Of a stretch of DNA of 64,000 nt, positions 42,635 to 54,456 are shown one piece after another (position 1 is the first letter of the stretch; each line of letters starts with the position of its first letter). The stretch is from assembly GCA_009760855.2 (NCBI GenBank), contig WPIO01000001.1, positions 729,001 through 793,000 on the forward strand. Reading direction: 5' to 3'. Origin of the DNA: Cristatella mucedo. Its lineage: Eukaryota; Bryozoa; Phylactolaemata; Cristatellidae. Position numbers and translations under genes: made by a program. The notes beneath the pieces were generated by a model. That model worked only from the letters and a program-made list of their open reading frames with translations, was not told the origin of the DNA and made no database searches.

Positions 42635-43080
42635 CACTACCTAGCTGAACTGCTACGTCAGTTTCAGCCTGTTCGTGCCCTCAGGTCCTGTGTGGACTAT
42701 TATTAGCTGTCCCATTCCTCCGCTTAAAGACAGTTGGCGACAGAAGCTTTAGCTCTGCATGGTCCTAGACTGTGGAACTCGCTTCCACAATTCTCACGCA
42801 ACGGCAACTACTCACCTACTGCCGACTATGGCACATCTTTTTCAGCGGTCTTGAGCTGCTACTTCTATGCTACTCACTACCTCAACTGCTCTATCGACTC
42901 TGATAGGCTTCCCACTTTCTCTTTGTTGCGTGAGACGAAGTCTGTTGGCTACCGAATGCGTACCGAAAGCCGCTTAGGCTGTGAGTGCGCTATAAAAAAC
43001 TCTCCTGCGTAACACTCACATAGTCCTAATGACTTTGTGGAGTTACAGACGGAGATACATGACATTACATTACATTGACA
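42635..43080 (+). mobile_element. LINE B 3' end, plus strand
   Basis: CTAGCTGAACTGCTACGTCA through the C-terminal coding region (frame 42,734-43,012: GPRLWNSLPQFSRNGNYSPT, LLRETKSVGYRMRTESRLGC) to the 3' block GACTTTGTGGAGTTACAGAC and an ACATTACATTACATT tail. 5'-truncated. Confidence 0.92.
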
Positions 43081-43242
43081 CGTTTACGGCTGTCGGAGAT
43101 ATCAAGATAGTTGTCCATATATCGTAAGATTTTAACACAGACAAGTTGTTAGCCGTATCAATAATCATAAAAGGATAAATCTCCATCTACTTGGCGTCCC
43201 ACTAAACCATGCGAGTCAGTAAACCAATTTCTTTAGTAATAT

Positions 43243-43425
43243 TTATAATAATAATAATGATTATGCATTTGATATAGAAACCAGAGAGCTCAATCTCTTT
43301 CTAGGCATTGCACATTCGTTGCATACGAGGCAAGATCAAATGGTTAGTGATAACTTGCTCAATAAACAACATGAATAACTTGGTAGGGTGACATGCATAG
43401 GGTCAGCATGCTAGTTTGTGCATTC
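43243..43425 (-). mobile_element. LINE A 3' end, minus strand
   Basis: Reversed tail (TAATAATAATAATGATTATG), damaged hairpin (CCAGAGAGCTC ... TCTTTCTAGGC) and the 3' UTR to GGGTCAGCATGCTAGTTTG. No coding sequence remains. Confidence 0.88.
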
Positions 43426-43631
43426 GATATTGCCATTATTTGCCGACCTTAAGAATTCTGAGAGTGCTGCTTGCCATACTTTTACTTTTTCCGGCAGTTA
43501 ACAAGTCTTTTATAGGCGAAAACTGGCCAAAATTTGACGAGGTCAAGTTTACTGGCCACGTTTACAGCGCACGGTATTACGATTTTTTAAGTATACTTTG
43601 TTATTGTTTGAGCTTGAACGTCATCACCGCC

Positions 43632-43657
43632 CTCTCTCTCTCTCTCTGTCTCTCTCA

Positions 43658-43697
<40 letters not shown>

Positions 43698-43730
43698 ATT
43701 TCTTTCTCTCTCTCTGTCTGTTTCTCTCTA
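43632..43730. repeat. Imperfect (CT)n microsatellite
   Basis: About 100 bases of CTCT with G, A and TT interruptions. It gives a spurious Ser/Leu-rich frame at 43,416-43,736. Confidence 0.95.
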
Positions 43731-45140
43731 GCCTAATTCCATAGTACCTGCTCAATAAGTAGCTTCCAAACATTGGAAGCTAAGGCTATCTGACTAACTA
43801 TAGCAGCTAGCATGCGGTGTAGCTTTAGTCCGAAAATCACTGATGCCACTGCATATAATGTATGTAATTTTTATTATTCTCCGTTGCTAGATTCTCCATC
43901 TCAATAATTACTTTTCAGATTACTCTCATATAACAATTTCTCTGCATGTACACCTATATGCATGCTACAAAAAACTAGAACTAAAACTGACTGTTAGAAT
44001 ACAAGCAAAAATAATCCTAATGCAAAATCATATTTAAATTTATACGTTAACTTGACTGTAGCTCATTGTGTGCAATTAATATGTTATTTCAGGGCTTGTG
44101 AGTGTCAGGAAGGGGCTTGGGAGCAGGGCAGGCCCAAGTAGCTGCTAGCAGGGGACGACTAAGGGCACCCTGCCGCCCCTTTGCTGTAGCGTTGCTTTCA
44201 TTACTTCCAAACTCATTTAGCAAAACTGCAATAATTTGTTCATTGCGTTTGATACCAATTGTATCCTTTCATATTTGTCTATTAAATAATGAAATTCCGC
44301 ATAGCTAAATACTCGCAACAATTGTAAATTTCTCAAGTAACTGTCAAGAAAGATGGCTCTGAGAAATAACGACAGAGGTCTCACACAGTCGGCCACAGCT
44401 ATCAAACTAATTTTGAATGTTTTAAAACACTTCCAAAGTTTAGCAAACTGAATCTACATTCAATAATCTAGTAGTCAATCAGGATTAATGCTTGTATTAA
44501 ATGCAGCCTTGATTTTATCCAAGTAGGATCTTGGAAAATCAAGAGAGTCTTGCAAATGAAACTAAGGGTGCTTTTTCTCGATATAGAATAAAATGAGTAA
44601 ATGCTACAGCTTATCAGGATGACAGATTATAGAATTTTATTAGCTAGAATGCGATTTGAAACATTAGCAATAAATTGGTGCTGTGTGGATTTTGGGGGTT
44701 TCGAATAAAGTTACTCGAATATAAGCTATTAGACAGAAATCATAGATTTTAAAGCAGCCTTATGTCTGAATGATATGGCGAAAATATGCTAAATTTGGAT
44801 TTTATCCAATTTGAGGCAGCAGTGCCTAGTTTCTTGTTGTCTAATGCCAAAATTTTATTAGGTTGATTGACAATATCCACAACAATACCAAAGGCTAAAC
44901 GCTGCTTTAAAATGTCATTTTTGGACTAAATTAATTGATCTAGGTATCTCAGTAGTAGACAAGTAGCCATCGGAATAGAGGGGTCATCATCCTTAAATAT
45001 AACAAAATTAACTTTGATAGTGAAACAGTATGATTAGGCTTGTAGGCGGACATTTGAAAACGGCAGAATGTTGGCCGACACCCATGTGTAAGGCAAGCAT
45101 TCAGATAATCGGTCGCTGCACCGGATCGCCATGATATAAC
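43731..45140. other. Mostly unassigned
   Basis: AT-rich without recognised genes. The part from about 44,900 to 45,140 may be the continuation of the minus-strand LINE fragment that lies beyond the SINE, but the protein match is too weak to call. Confidence 0.4.
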
Positions 45141-45374
45141 AAAACATTTATATAATAATAATACAATAAATAATCCTAGCTGATTAAACAGCCTCTTTTT
45201 GTATAGCGACAGAATAGCCTTTATGGCTATCACCACCGCTTGCAGTGGCGATAAAGAATCGCCCACCGCAGGAATCGAACCCACGACCTCGGGACCGAGG
45301 TTGTGGGTTCTTTTACGACCTCGGGACCGAGTTCATGAAAGCAACCACCTTACCTAGTGTGCCATCACAGTCAT
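45141..45374 (-). mobile_element. SINE-S copy, minus strand, with internal duplication
   Basis: Reversed body (CTGATTAAACAGCCTCTTTT, TAGCGACAGAATAGCC, GCCTTTATGGCTATCACC), reversed B box (GGAATCGAACCC) and A-box region (CACCTTACCTAGTGTGCCA). The central palindrome segment ACGACCTCGGGACCGAGG is present twice (45,281-45,300 and 45,315-45,332), with a broken second B box between them: an internal 30-bp duplication. It splits a LINE RT fragment. Confidence 0.88.
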
Positions 45375-46129
45375 AGTCAATTCCCATGCACCTGGATCAT
45401 TTAAAAAAAAGTTCAATATACATGGAGAACAGCATAGGACCGATTATGGACCCTTTAAGGACTTAACAGATCGCCGGTAAGGTCAAGGAAACCTGACCCT
45501 TAACGACTCACATATATAATACGACCGAACAGGTACGATTTTAACTATGCAGGGCCTCATCTGCCGGACCTTCCTAATCGTAATAGTAGGATACTGCCGT
45601 AAATGTTCTCGAAGGCAGCTGACAGATCTAGCAGCTCTAGGGCTGTGACATTCTAATCATCGTTAGCTGCATAGAATGTCATTGGTCACATGACAGATGG
45701 CGGTTTCGGTGGAGCGCTGCAGCTTGAGCCAGATTGAAAAATTTCTGAAATTAATTTCTTTTAGATGCTTTCTACCAGCTGCTTAGCGACACATTTTCAG
45801 GAATCGTTGAAAAAAGGACACAAGAAAAGTGGTCTATAGTCTGCAAGAGCCTCTGTATCTAATCAAGGCTCTTGCATACGATTGGTGTAACGATGACGAA
45901 TTGGATAGACTAGGATACACCGCTTTTTCCAGAGACACTTAACTAATCTCAGTTATGGCCGGGCTTAATTATTCTGCCCGTGAAGATCAGAGAGGTGATA
46001 TAATAGCCCTTCAGGAGCCAAACTCGTTTTACAGGACATTATTAAGGTAGCCATATCGCATGCATAAACCTCAGAAAATCTTTTAGGGAAGGTCTCAGGT
46101 TGTTAATGAGCAATTGCTTTAGTCGGACG
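45375..46129 (-). mobile_element. LINE C: CR1/L2-type RT fragment, minus strand
   Basis: On the minus strand the RT entry (TETAICHVTNDIL), motif A (LELLDLSAAFENI) and a degraded LKSYLFGRIIYVS segment can be read between about 45,700 and 45,480. The wording differs from LINE A (THTES...LDLSAAFD), so it is a separate family or the RT part of LINE B, whose RT is not present elsewhere in the window. Multiple stops. SINE-S is inserted on its downstream side. Confidence 0.65.
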
Positions 46130-46330
46130 TGCTATATAGAGACAATTACACAATACCATTCAGAACACAGAAGCGGAAGCAGAGACGTTTATTTGTGAGT
46201 ACGCTTCAGCGGGCCAGTACCCAACTGCCCACCCTGCCCCCTCGACCTAACTCCCCGGGCCTTTGCTAGCGTTGCTTACATACCACTGCTATAAATTGCA
46301 AAATTTCATAATCCAATGACAATGTCATCA
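46130..46330 (-). repeat. Downstream LTR of the small element
   Basis: Minus-strand start TGATGACATTGTCATTGG, end near CTCTATATAGCA. Contains AATAAA about 50 bases before the end, as expected for an R-U5 boundary. Confidence 0.6.
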
Positions 46331-46433
46331 CATAAAAATGGCTAAACTCCCCCTTGATCTCGAGATCAAATGGGAAAACAATTAAACATGGCATTGAAGT
46401 AGAGAAAAAATGATAAAGGTTGCCCTAAACACC

Positions 46434-47761
46434 TTACTTATCTAGCACGCGGCTAGGAAACGGCCGTTCAGAGGAGGCAAGTGAAAGCACTGCCTTTGCT
46501 AACTCGCCGGCTTTGTCTGGCACGGGCCTTGCCACATTGCCAAGCCATACAGCTTTTTGCTGCACCACCAGTCTCCAATGCCTGACCAGTCTCTGCCACC
46601 CCACGGTGCTTCTGGGAATTCCTCCTAAAGGCGGCCTCTGTCGTTTGGACTGCAACAGGCGTCGCCTTTCGCGTCACCCGTGAGGCAGATGCCTCGAGCC
46701 TCGGCTCCTGTAAGTTTGCCTTTATCAGGTCCGTCGGCTACTACTTCGTCATTGCCTTCGTTCTCTCAGCGTAAGCCTGCTACGCACCTCCCGATGGGAG
46801 TTTTGCTCACGTCGTCTGCTGCATGTCTTCTCATGCCTCCACCACCAGTAGTTAGGAAGCTGAGGCGATCATGGTGTGCCCCACCGCCTGTTGCTGCCAC
46901 TCCTCGGTCTTTGCATCTAAATGCTTGAAAAGAATCTTGAATGCCTTCTCAGCGAGCCTCTCTCCCGCCTGCTTAGCAGGTGCCTCTAGCACTTCCGCCG
47001 AAGGTTAAGCTCCATTCCATGCGGTCTTCGCCTCCGAGACCATTAGTGCCGACTCGCTGGCCACAAGCATGGTCTCGCTCTATGCCAGTGCTTTTTCCCG
47101 GCTGCCACCACCTCTCACGCAGACAGAGCCTCTACTTTATCCGACACAACCATCTGTCTTGCGGACGCTGCCGTAGAACTTCCTCCTGACCCTGCCATTT
47201 CTGTGCCGGTTGCCTCAACCTCGTTCTTGAACGCTGCATCTGAGGGCTCTGCCTCCTTCTCTGCTGCAACAGCTTCTGAGGGCTCCACTGTCATCTCTGC
47301 TGGCTCTGTCTTAGTCGCCTGGTACGCCGTCGTCAACGCTGCTGCCGCTTCAGTCCAACTACCTTTTACAAAATCAAAGAGCAGGAGCAGTGCTTTACAG
47401 GCCTCAACCTCGAGCTGCTTCTGGGCAATCGCCTCTGCTTTCCTGGCACTCTGCAAGTCCAACCGTAGAAGCTTCCCCTCACATTCGGGGCATGCGAAAA
47501 CCTTCACAGGTGTTGCACGCAGCATGGCTTAGTCTTCTTGCACCGAGTAATGAAGAATCGATGTGAACGGTAATGCAGCACCTGTCGGGAAAGAAATATG
47601 TACATTTTCCACAAAGCTGGATCAATTCCTCTTACAATAAGCCTCTGTTCCAAATTGAACAGCAAGGTTACGAAGTCGTTTATGACGTATTACATGCCAG
47701 CATCATCTCCTAATGGTGGGCTACTCTGCAGGATTTGCCGAAATAGCTTGTAGTTGGACAT
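46434..47761 (-). pseudogene. Unrecognised Ala/Glu-rich ORF remnant inside the LTR element
   Basis: An ATG at 47,761 lies about 10 bp inside the upstream LTR and opens MSNYKLFRQILQSSPPLGDD, then (after a TAA) NDFVTLLFNLEQRLIVRGID. A frame change leads to the open segment 47,525-47,115, which begins with a Cys pair (FACPEC), continues KLLRLDLQSARKAEAIAQ and becomes Ala/Glu/Val/Thr-rich (EMTVEPSEAVAAEKEAEPSD). Further Ala-rich, Lys/Arg-rich stretches follow down to 46,434 (for example CGKARARQSRRVSKGSAF). Position and bias suggest a gag-like protein of a non-autonomous element, but no capsid or zinc-knuckle motif is demonstrable. At least two stops and two frame changes. I do not recognise the family. 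Confidence 0.45.
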
Positions 47762-47769
47762 TTTCTCAG

Positions 47770-47954
47770 CGGCAGGTACGCAATAGCACACGGAACGTCA
47801 AAGAGAGCTAAAAGTCGTTAATCACCTGGCCAGTGCTGGGGGCTCTTATGCGATGCCCTCCCGGCGTCCTCGACCTAATTTCCGGTTCTTTGCCACCATT
47901 ACTTATATACCACTACCTTAAATCGTATTAGCCCATAATCCAACGTGAGTGTCA
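47770..47954 (-). repeat. Upstream LTR of the small element
   Basis: Minus-strand start TGACACTCACGTTGG. It carries TATA-like GTGGTATATAAG, then GGTCGAGGACGCCGGGAGGG. It aligns with the downstream LTR through most of its length. Confidence 0.6.
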
Positions 47955-49639
47955 AAATCTCAAAACAACCAGAGTTATACCAGTATATAAGGCCAATATT
48001 ATTCGATTATATTGCATTATTTGGCGGGTAAGACTTCTCAGAATTGGTAATGAAATTGTTCACACATTAATTCGTTTTCGGTTTGGGGTGAAGGGATCCG
48101 ATTTTAGTGTACACGAAAATGCTGTGTCCCTCCTAAATTTTCCAAATTTGCACTAAGAAGACGCCTTTGAAATTAGGTCGGTCGCCATCGGAAACTAACT
48201 TCTTAAAGCAGCGTTAAAGCCTGGTCCTAACACATGCAGTCATTTGAATTTATTTCATTTATTGGAAGAACGTATCTCAGTTCACAAACTCATTGTACCA
48301 GAGCATTATGATTAAAACACTCTAAATTTTTATGTTTGGTACGTTAATGAGGGTATCGAGACTTCCGTTTTAGTCTCAGTGCAGATCAAGAAGATCAGCC
48401 TCACGGATGGATTTCAAAAACATTTCATTATCAATGCTTTCAAAGCTGTTATGGTGGAGAAAGTACGTATTACCCCGGCCCTATAATGACGCAAGAACAA
48501 TAAAAGAGACTGCAGAATAATGCGAAACAACCAGCAGGCAAACAGATATGTCAGATAGATAGGCCTGCAAGCTTACTGATACCGAGATCCGAAATATGGC
48601 GAATGATGTCAGCAGTATAATTAACATGTTGGGTCAAAGCAAAGTTCTCTCAAAAGTCGATAAATAAGCAGAATTACGGTTGCTAGGGCTGTTTAGTTAA
48701 ATGTTCAAGTCTCTGCAATGAATAATGGAGTGACACAACCAAATATTTGTGTGAGAAACTTACAAAAATAATCCATCCATCATTTTAGATAGCCATGACG
48801 AGGTCTGTTGATCCTTACTATTAGACAAATGCTATTGATGGGCAAGCGATAGCAACTAACTAAACGATGGGCCACGTAATGAAACCTTGCTCTTGTAGCC
48901 AAATGACCAAGTCATATCACAATGTACACCAGGGAGGGGCGGCACACATGGTAATGCTTCATTCAAGTCTCGGTCAGCAGGTATGCATCGAGCTTCTCTT
49001 ACTAAACCTGATCACTAATAATGAGTCCTTAGCATTTCATGTACAAAGACCATCTCAGGAATACCGACTTAGATGAAGTTTTTCAGCATATTTTGCATTA
49101 CAACTTGGCAGCTATTAAAACTGCACATTGCTTGTTTATTTGTTAGAGCCTCTCAATATCATCGGTCGATTGTGATTGACAATACACTGCAATAGGTTAG
49201 GTTGTATATCAGCTGAAAAGCCTGACTGGGATGTTGACTGATTGAAACTATCCCCAGGGACCCCAAAAGGAGGGCCACCCTGGGCTCTGTGCTTAGTTGG
49301 TTTCTTTTTACTAGTTTAACTTCTCCTATCGCCAATTTAATCACTAAATGCTAAGCAAGTGTCACTTCAATCACGAGTTAGGCAGCTGAAATTATGCAGT
49401 TATATTTAGCAGCCTTTTAGCATTTCATACGAACTCCCCTATTCCCTGTGTGATGTTCTTACTTCCACACCTAAATGATCTGAAACTTCGAACAATAAAT
49501 TAGTAATCAAATTGACTACCTAATTATGCACACACTTGGTATCATGAAGAAATCGTAAGATTCAGCATTACGAAGTAACTCTTGTTGTTCATATAACATA
49601 CCGTCTACACACAATCTCGTATGATAACTCTAGAAGATC
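47955..49639. other. No gene recognised
   Basis: AT-rich with scattered short frames (48,867-49,076 plus; 49,159-49,344 minus). Some phrases look like highly decayed LINE sequence, but nothing could be aligned with confidence. Confidence 0.4.
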
Positions 49640-51945
49640 TTTTCATTAATAACCAAATCGCTCCAAAGTCAACTATCCTTACAAGTTTAAGCGTACCGAT
49701 TAAACTCTCACAGTATATTGAGACCTCAAACCTAGCAAGTAAATTACAGTCCGGTTTTAATGCTAATACTCACACAGAGTCAGCATTGCTTAGGTTGTAC
49801 AACGACCGTCCCAGGAATACCGACTTGGTTAAAGTCTCTTTGATTGTTCTGCGCAATCTGTCTGCAGCTTTCAAAATCATTAAAAACAAAGTCATTCACA
49901 AGCGTCTCCAACTTCACCAAGGCATCACTGGCACTGCACCACATTGGTTCAGGTACTATCTTAGCTAGGGACTCCAGATTATTAATGCACAAAGATCATC
50001 CAAAGAACCACTTGAGTACGGGGCACCTCGTGGCTGTTGGCTCTGTCCTCTTCTTTCCCAGTTCATACTTTCCCGCTTGTCGATGGAATCGCCAAGCACA
50101 ATCTAGGCTTTTAATTCTATGAAGATGACACTCAGCTGAATCTCTGATTTAATCTGGCCTAGTCCTTGAGGAGATCAAATTCTCTGCACATCCTGGCAGT
50201 GTGTATTGATTACATCTAATAATATATGGCAGCAAACTTTGCTATATTAAATGACCACAAAATGACTGTGCTAGTTATGAGCAAACGTTGTTAGTAGCAA
50301 CAAGTGTGGTTTTAGAACTTACCATACCTTAAAGTGTATAATGACCTAATTGTGAATGCAGACTTAGGTAGAGTTTCTCTGCCTGTTTTCTTTGATCTTT
50401 CGAAAGCCCTTGATAGGATGGATCATAATTCCTTCTTGAGCACCCATCGCATTGGCGTCACTCGTATGGCACTTTAATATCTTTGGTCCCATCTCAGTGG
50501 GAGAATCCTAAGTAATAATGTGAATGGACACACATACATTTAATTTTATTTAATACTAGCTAATTAAGCAACCTTTTTTGTATTGCAACAGAAGAGCCTG
50601 TAGGGCTATTACCACCACTTGCAGCTGCAACAAAGGATCGCCCACTGCAGGATTAGAACCCACGACATTGCGACATAGGTGGTGAAAAGCAAACACCTTC
50701 CCAGTAAGCCATTACGGCTCAACAAACATAATCAAAGGAGCCACAGAAGTACAGGGTGCATTAGGACTCCATGCACGGTCCCGTAAGTGTGTGGTTTATG
50801 CTCTCCGTCTTGGCGACGTGATTGCTAGGTACGTACTAGCTTTTCACTCCTATGCAAATAACGCTCAGCTGTACCTTTTTTTTTGATCCTTCCTAGCCAT
50901 CAACCACGTCTAGTTCTTTCAACTCCCGACGTGCATGAATAAATAACATCCGCACATATATGGTAGCTAACTTTCAAAATTGAACTATGACAAAGCAACT
51001 TCGTCTTATGTGTAAAACCAGTGTGATTCGGATATGGAATGCATACCCTGGCAGGTGGCTTTACTAGAACGTCTTCTGATTAATCTGCAAGAAGTATAGG
51101 TGTCCAGTTCCAAAGCGATCTTTAATTAAACGACCAGATGAGCTCCACAGTCAAGCCTGACAACTTTCAGCTTCATGCAAATGCTGAAATTTGGGCTTGC
51201 ACAGAGTAATCATAATACATCTGGCTTTTAGGAATCTAATTATTTACCAATACCTCGTACGAAACTCTAATTAGTGCATGCATTTGTGACATCTCATATC
51301 GAATTTTATTACGTAATGCTTGCTGGTCTACCGCCTGTGCCATCTGGCGCTTACACCTCCTTAAAAACTCCGCTGCTTGGTTTGCTTGTGGAGAGTGAGG
51401 AGGTTGCGACATTCCCATCTTTCCACTAACACGCACTGCGTCACTGAGAGGCAGGGCATCAACTTAAAGGTTGTTATCATGATTTCCCTTCATTCTTCAG
51501 CTTCAGCCTACCTATGTCATCTACGCTCCCACCAGAATAAGCAGCATACCATTGGCTTTTCAAAATCTAATCATTTACCGATACCTCGGACGGAACTCTA
51601 ATCCTTTCATTTCGTCTGATTCCAAAGTCAGGAACATACTTCTGACTTTTATCACGACATCCCATGAAATTACCAAATTTAAAAAGGAAACTAAGAATGC
51701 ATCAATTTTTAACAGTACGTAGTTAGTCCATGTAGTTTTTCATTTACGTGCTTATGCATCCTGACACTGTGTTCGCTGCCTCAACCATATTTTCATGCTG
51801 AACCTGTGCATGTCAACCCCAATCATGTGGTGGTTGTTGTTATTTGGCATCCTACCACTAATCATTAGATCAAGCTTTCTTTGGAGAATATTTAAAGTGA
51901 CTAGAAAGAGAGTGAGCTCGTTGAGGGCAGTATATCCAATACTAT
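49640..51945 (+). mobile_element. LINE A, plus strand, rearranged, carrying a SINE
   Basis: RT entry and motif A lie in frame 49,621-49,968 (FNANTHTESALLRLYND, LRNLSAAFKI, GITGTAPHWFRYYLS), followed by a second RT-entry segment at about 50,330-50,535 (YNDLIVNADLGRVSL, FDLSKALDRMDH), so a segment is duplicated or two copies are fused. SINE-S splits the copy at about 50,545-50,722, and the RT resumes with DVIARYVLAFHSYANNAQLY (about 50,815-50,875). A block encoding SNYLPIPRT occurs both at 51,221-51,270 and at 51,550-51,600, out of order in the first case. The 3' UTR and a decayed hairpin (GACTAGAAAGAGAGTGAGCTC) end near 51,945. Confidence 0.8.
50545..50722 (-). mobile_element. SINE-S copy, minus strand, nested in LINE A
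   Basis: Reversed end (CTAGCTAATTAAGCAACC), body (GCAACAGAAGAGCCTGTAGG, TACCACCACTTGCAGCTGC), B box GGATTAGAACCCACGAC (reversed, one change) and A-box region (CACCTTCCCAGTAAGCCATTA). LINE A RT sequence continues on both sides. Confidence 0.88.
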
Positions 51946-51959
51946 ATTTCATATGGTAG

Positions 51960-52445
51960 TCCGACTGTCTTTATGGACAAGTAAGACCTCAAGCACAAAA
52001 TTGGGTCTGCTTGTATTTCACCTGCTTGATTGGCACGTAAGCTACCATTCCTTTTCCGAAGTGACCTGCCATTAGAAGAATACAACAGCTCTACAATCAC
52101 ATCTGCCTCCTTCCGGCTTCATAACATTGCCTGGCTTGCTGAAATAGGAACACTGCATCCAAATTTATTCGTGTATTTGGGAGGTCCAATCTTGGCTTCT
52201 GTATCTTACTGCTTTTTGGTCTCTTGGAGCTTGCTATCAGGCGCTTAAAATGCTGGCACAAAATCTGTATCTAGGACTGTCTGCCGTCAGCATCGCTTTG
52301 TTACATCCAGCAACTTCTCACAAACCACACGTGCTCACACTTATGAAGCGTCATGACTTCAAGGTTTTAAGATTGCCTTTTAGGTATAGCCATTCTCCTA
52401 GTCCAGTCTATCTGGTTGGAAATACTCTCTCGAAGAGGTGAAGAA
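51960..52445 (+). mobile_element. LINE A fragment, post-RT region
   Basis: FRSDLPLEEYNSSTITSASF and RLHNIA (frame 52,030-52,248) correspond to the FQSDLSLDDHISSTVKSAYF-type segment after the RT. Frameshifted C-terminal phrases follow up to about 52,440 (equivalent to RSLHSLAPVYLSD). Neither end of the element is present. Confidence 0.75.
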
Positions 52446-52501
52446 TTGTACAACTCGTTACGTGCGTATGGATATCTAAACGCTTACAGCTTCGGGCTGC
52501 T

Positions 52502-52825
52502 GTGTCCCCCATGCCGGCTGCTGCCATTGTTAGGTCGGCGGCTAATGACCAGCATGCTAGTTATGATCGTCAGCAGCTGCTATCGCTTTGTCATTGTAGA
52601 TCAGATGCATTCCTAGATATTACTGTTGTTGCTAATATTTGTGAGCTATGCATTAACAACAATAAAGGACCCTGGAACCACTGCTGTGGCAAGAACCACC
52701 AACTCAGACACCGCTTGTTGGGCGGGAACTGGGAGCTGAGTATTGGCTTGTTTAGTATTTCTAGCTTTGTCTCGAACCCCTCAGTACGATCCCCTACATG
52801 CGTCACTGTAAAGCTCACCAATTGA
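52502..52825 (+). pseudogene. Cys/His-rich segment at the 5' side of LINE A
   Basis: A 107-codon open frame that precedes the endonuclease by about 100 bp. It contains CHCR, CELC, HCCGKNHQLRH within about 50 residues (about 52,590-52,720), a spacing that could be a small zinc-binding module, as some CR1/L2-type elements carry ahead of the endonuclease. Equally, it may be an accidental frame in the 5' UTR. It is the only copy of this region in the window. Confidence 0.4.
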
Positions 52826-54456
52826 GGGGTCATGAGGCTTGTCATAACTCCATCTGCCCAACTTAAGGCGTGCCTTTGGAATCCTCACTCCATGTGCAAT
52901 CAACCTAATAATCGACCCTATTTCTGAAAATGGCATTGACCTGCTCACCCTAACTGAAACTTGGAGAAATGAAAGACTCCACCCCAACTGGTTTCTTATT
53001 CTTTCACACCCCAATATAAATCGAAACTGAAAATGGAGTCGCTGTTATATTTCGCTCAACATAATTCAACCTCAAGCCATTTGCAGTACCACGAAGCAGT
53101 TTTTGAACTGATGGTCCTGCTTAAATCCGAAAACAAGCGGCCGATGGTGGCGGTAGTCTATTGCCCATCAGGTACCCAATTCTCCTTTATCTCAAATTTC
53201 TCCGATCTCATTTTGGATTCTGTGTGCAAGAAATCAACCCTTCTTCGTTATGGGTGATTGCAGCATTCACTTTGAAAACTCGTCTGGCGTCTTAAGCACT
53301 GAATTTCAGTCATGGACTGACTCATTGTATCTTGTGGCTAATGTTCATGGCCCTACTCACATGAAGGGCTACACCATAGACCGAATTTAGCCATACTGCT
53401 GCACTTGTCATCACCTATTATTACCAAATCCTACGTATCTGACGACATGAAGATGTCATGCAATCCACAGAGTATGCCCGCCTCCTCCTCCTTTAAAATC
53501 ACCGTTTGACTCGCGAAACACCGGGGACCCTTGAGATCGATGCTGTCTGTCCGAGAATATCTTTTTTGCCTGTGCTGCTCAGTCCACTCCGATCGGTCAC
53601 CATTGGTAAATAGCTACAACGGGACACTAGCCGACACGCTCGACGAGTTGGCAACTCTGACTAAGCTCACTGTGTTCCCTCGCCCAGACGGCCTATATTT
53701 TACCACAGACATTGAAATCGCTCTGTCTACTAAGCAAAACCTTGAAAAATCATACACAAGATCAGGACTGACTGTCCATCGACAGGCATACAGGGACTTC
53801 TTTAGGTCGTACAAATTGACAATAGTGAAGGCCAAGCTTCTATGAAAACATTGTTAATCAGAAGTGCACAATTAAAAAATGCTGATGTCGACAATTAACC
53901 GTCTCCTCAACCGATCCCAGATTAGCCCTTTAACTGATGATCATTCTGATGATCTAGCCGACTACTTCTCTCGATTCTTTGTGCAGAAGATAGACACGAG
54001 CAGGGAGTCTATTACTGCGATGGCAGCTTCCCTCCTAGAATGCTGTCCGTCAATTCCTGGCTGCATTTCAATGTCTACTCTAAACAGGTCACTAGTGATC
54101 TCCTCCAGAAGTTCATATCCCAATCAAAGAAAACAACAAGTCCTCTGGACCCTATTCCTACTGTGCTGCTCTCATGTTGTTACATTAATCTGCTGCTGCC
54201 ACGCATAACTTACATCAATAATATGTCTTTAGCTTCAGGTTATGCCCCAGCACCTTTAAGAAAATAATAGTCACGCCACATCTAAAAAAAGCGACACTAG
54301 ATCAAGAAAACTTGAGCAACTACCACCCAGTCTCACTACTACGAGTCCTGTCAATGACACTAGAACGGGTCATGGAAGAGCTGAACTCATGAAACTTCGA
54401 ACCTAGCTAGTAAGGTCCAGTCTGGCTTAAGAGATAATCACTCTACAGAATCAGCG

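Larger units (their letters stand above)
46130..47954 (-). mobile_element. Small LTR-flanked element, minus strand
   Basis: Two direct repeats of about 185-200 bp (46,130-46,330 and about 47,770-47,954) share a TTGGATTATG block near the start, a TAGGTCGAGG block and a TCTCTG/CTTTGACG-like end, in minus orientation. The TATA-like GTATATAAGTAATGG (right copy) and AATAAACGTCTCTG (left copy) fit a promoter and polyadenylation signal of an LTR. Internal DNA is about 1.4 kb, GC-richer than its surroundings, and holds an Ala/Glu-rich coding remnant but no visible RT, integrase or protease. The repeats have diverged clearly, so the insertion is old. Confidence 0.65.

Noticed and set aside
47530..47660. 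A C2H2-like reading (CGKCTYFF...H) in a third minus-strand frame of the small LTR element
   Set aside because: His spacing does not fit a C2H2 finger, and the neighbouring frame reads as a more protein-like segment. Not enough to call a zinc finger.
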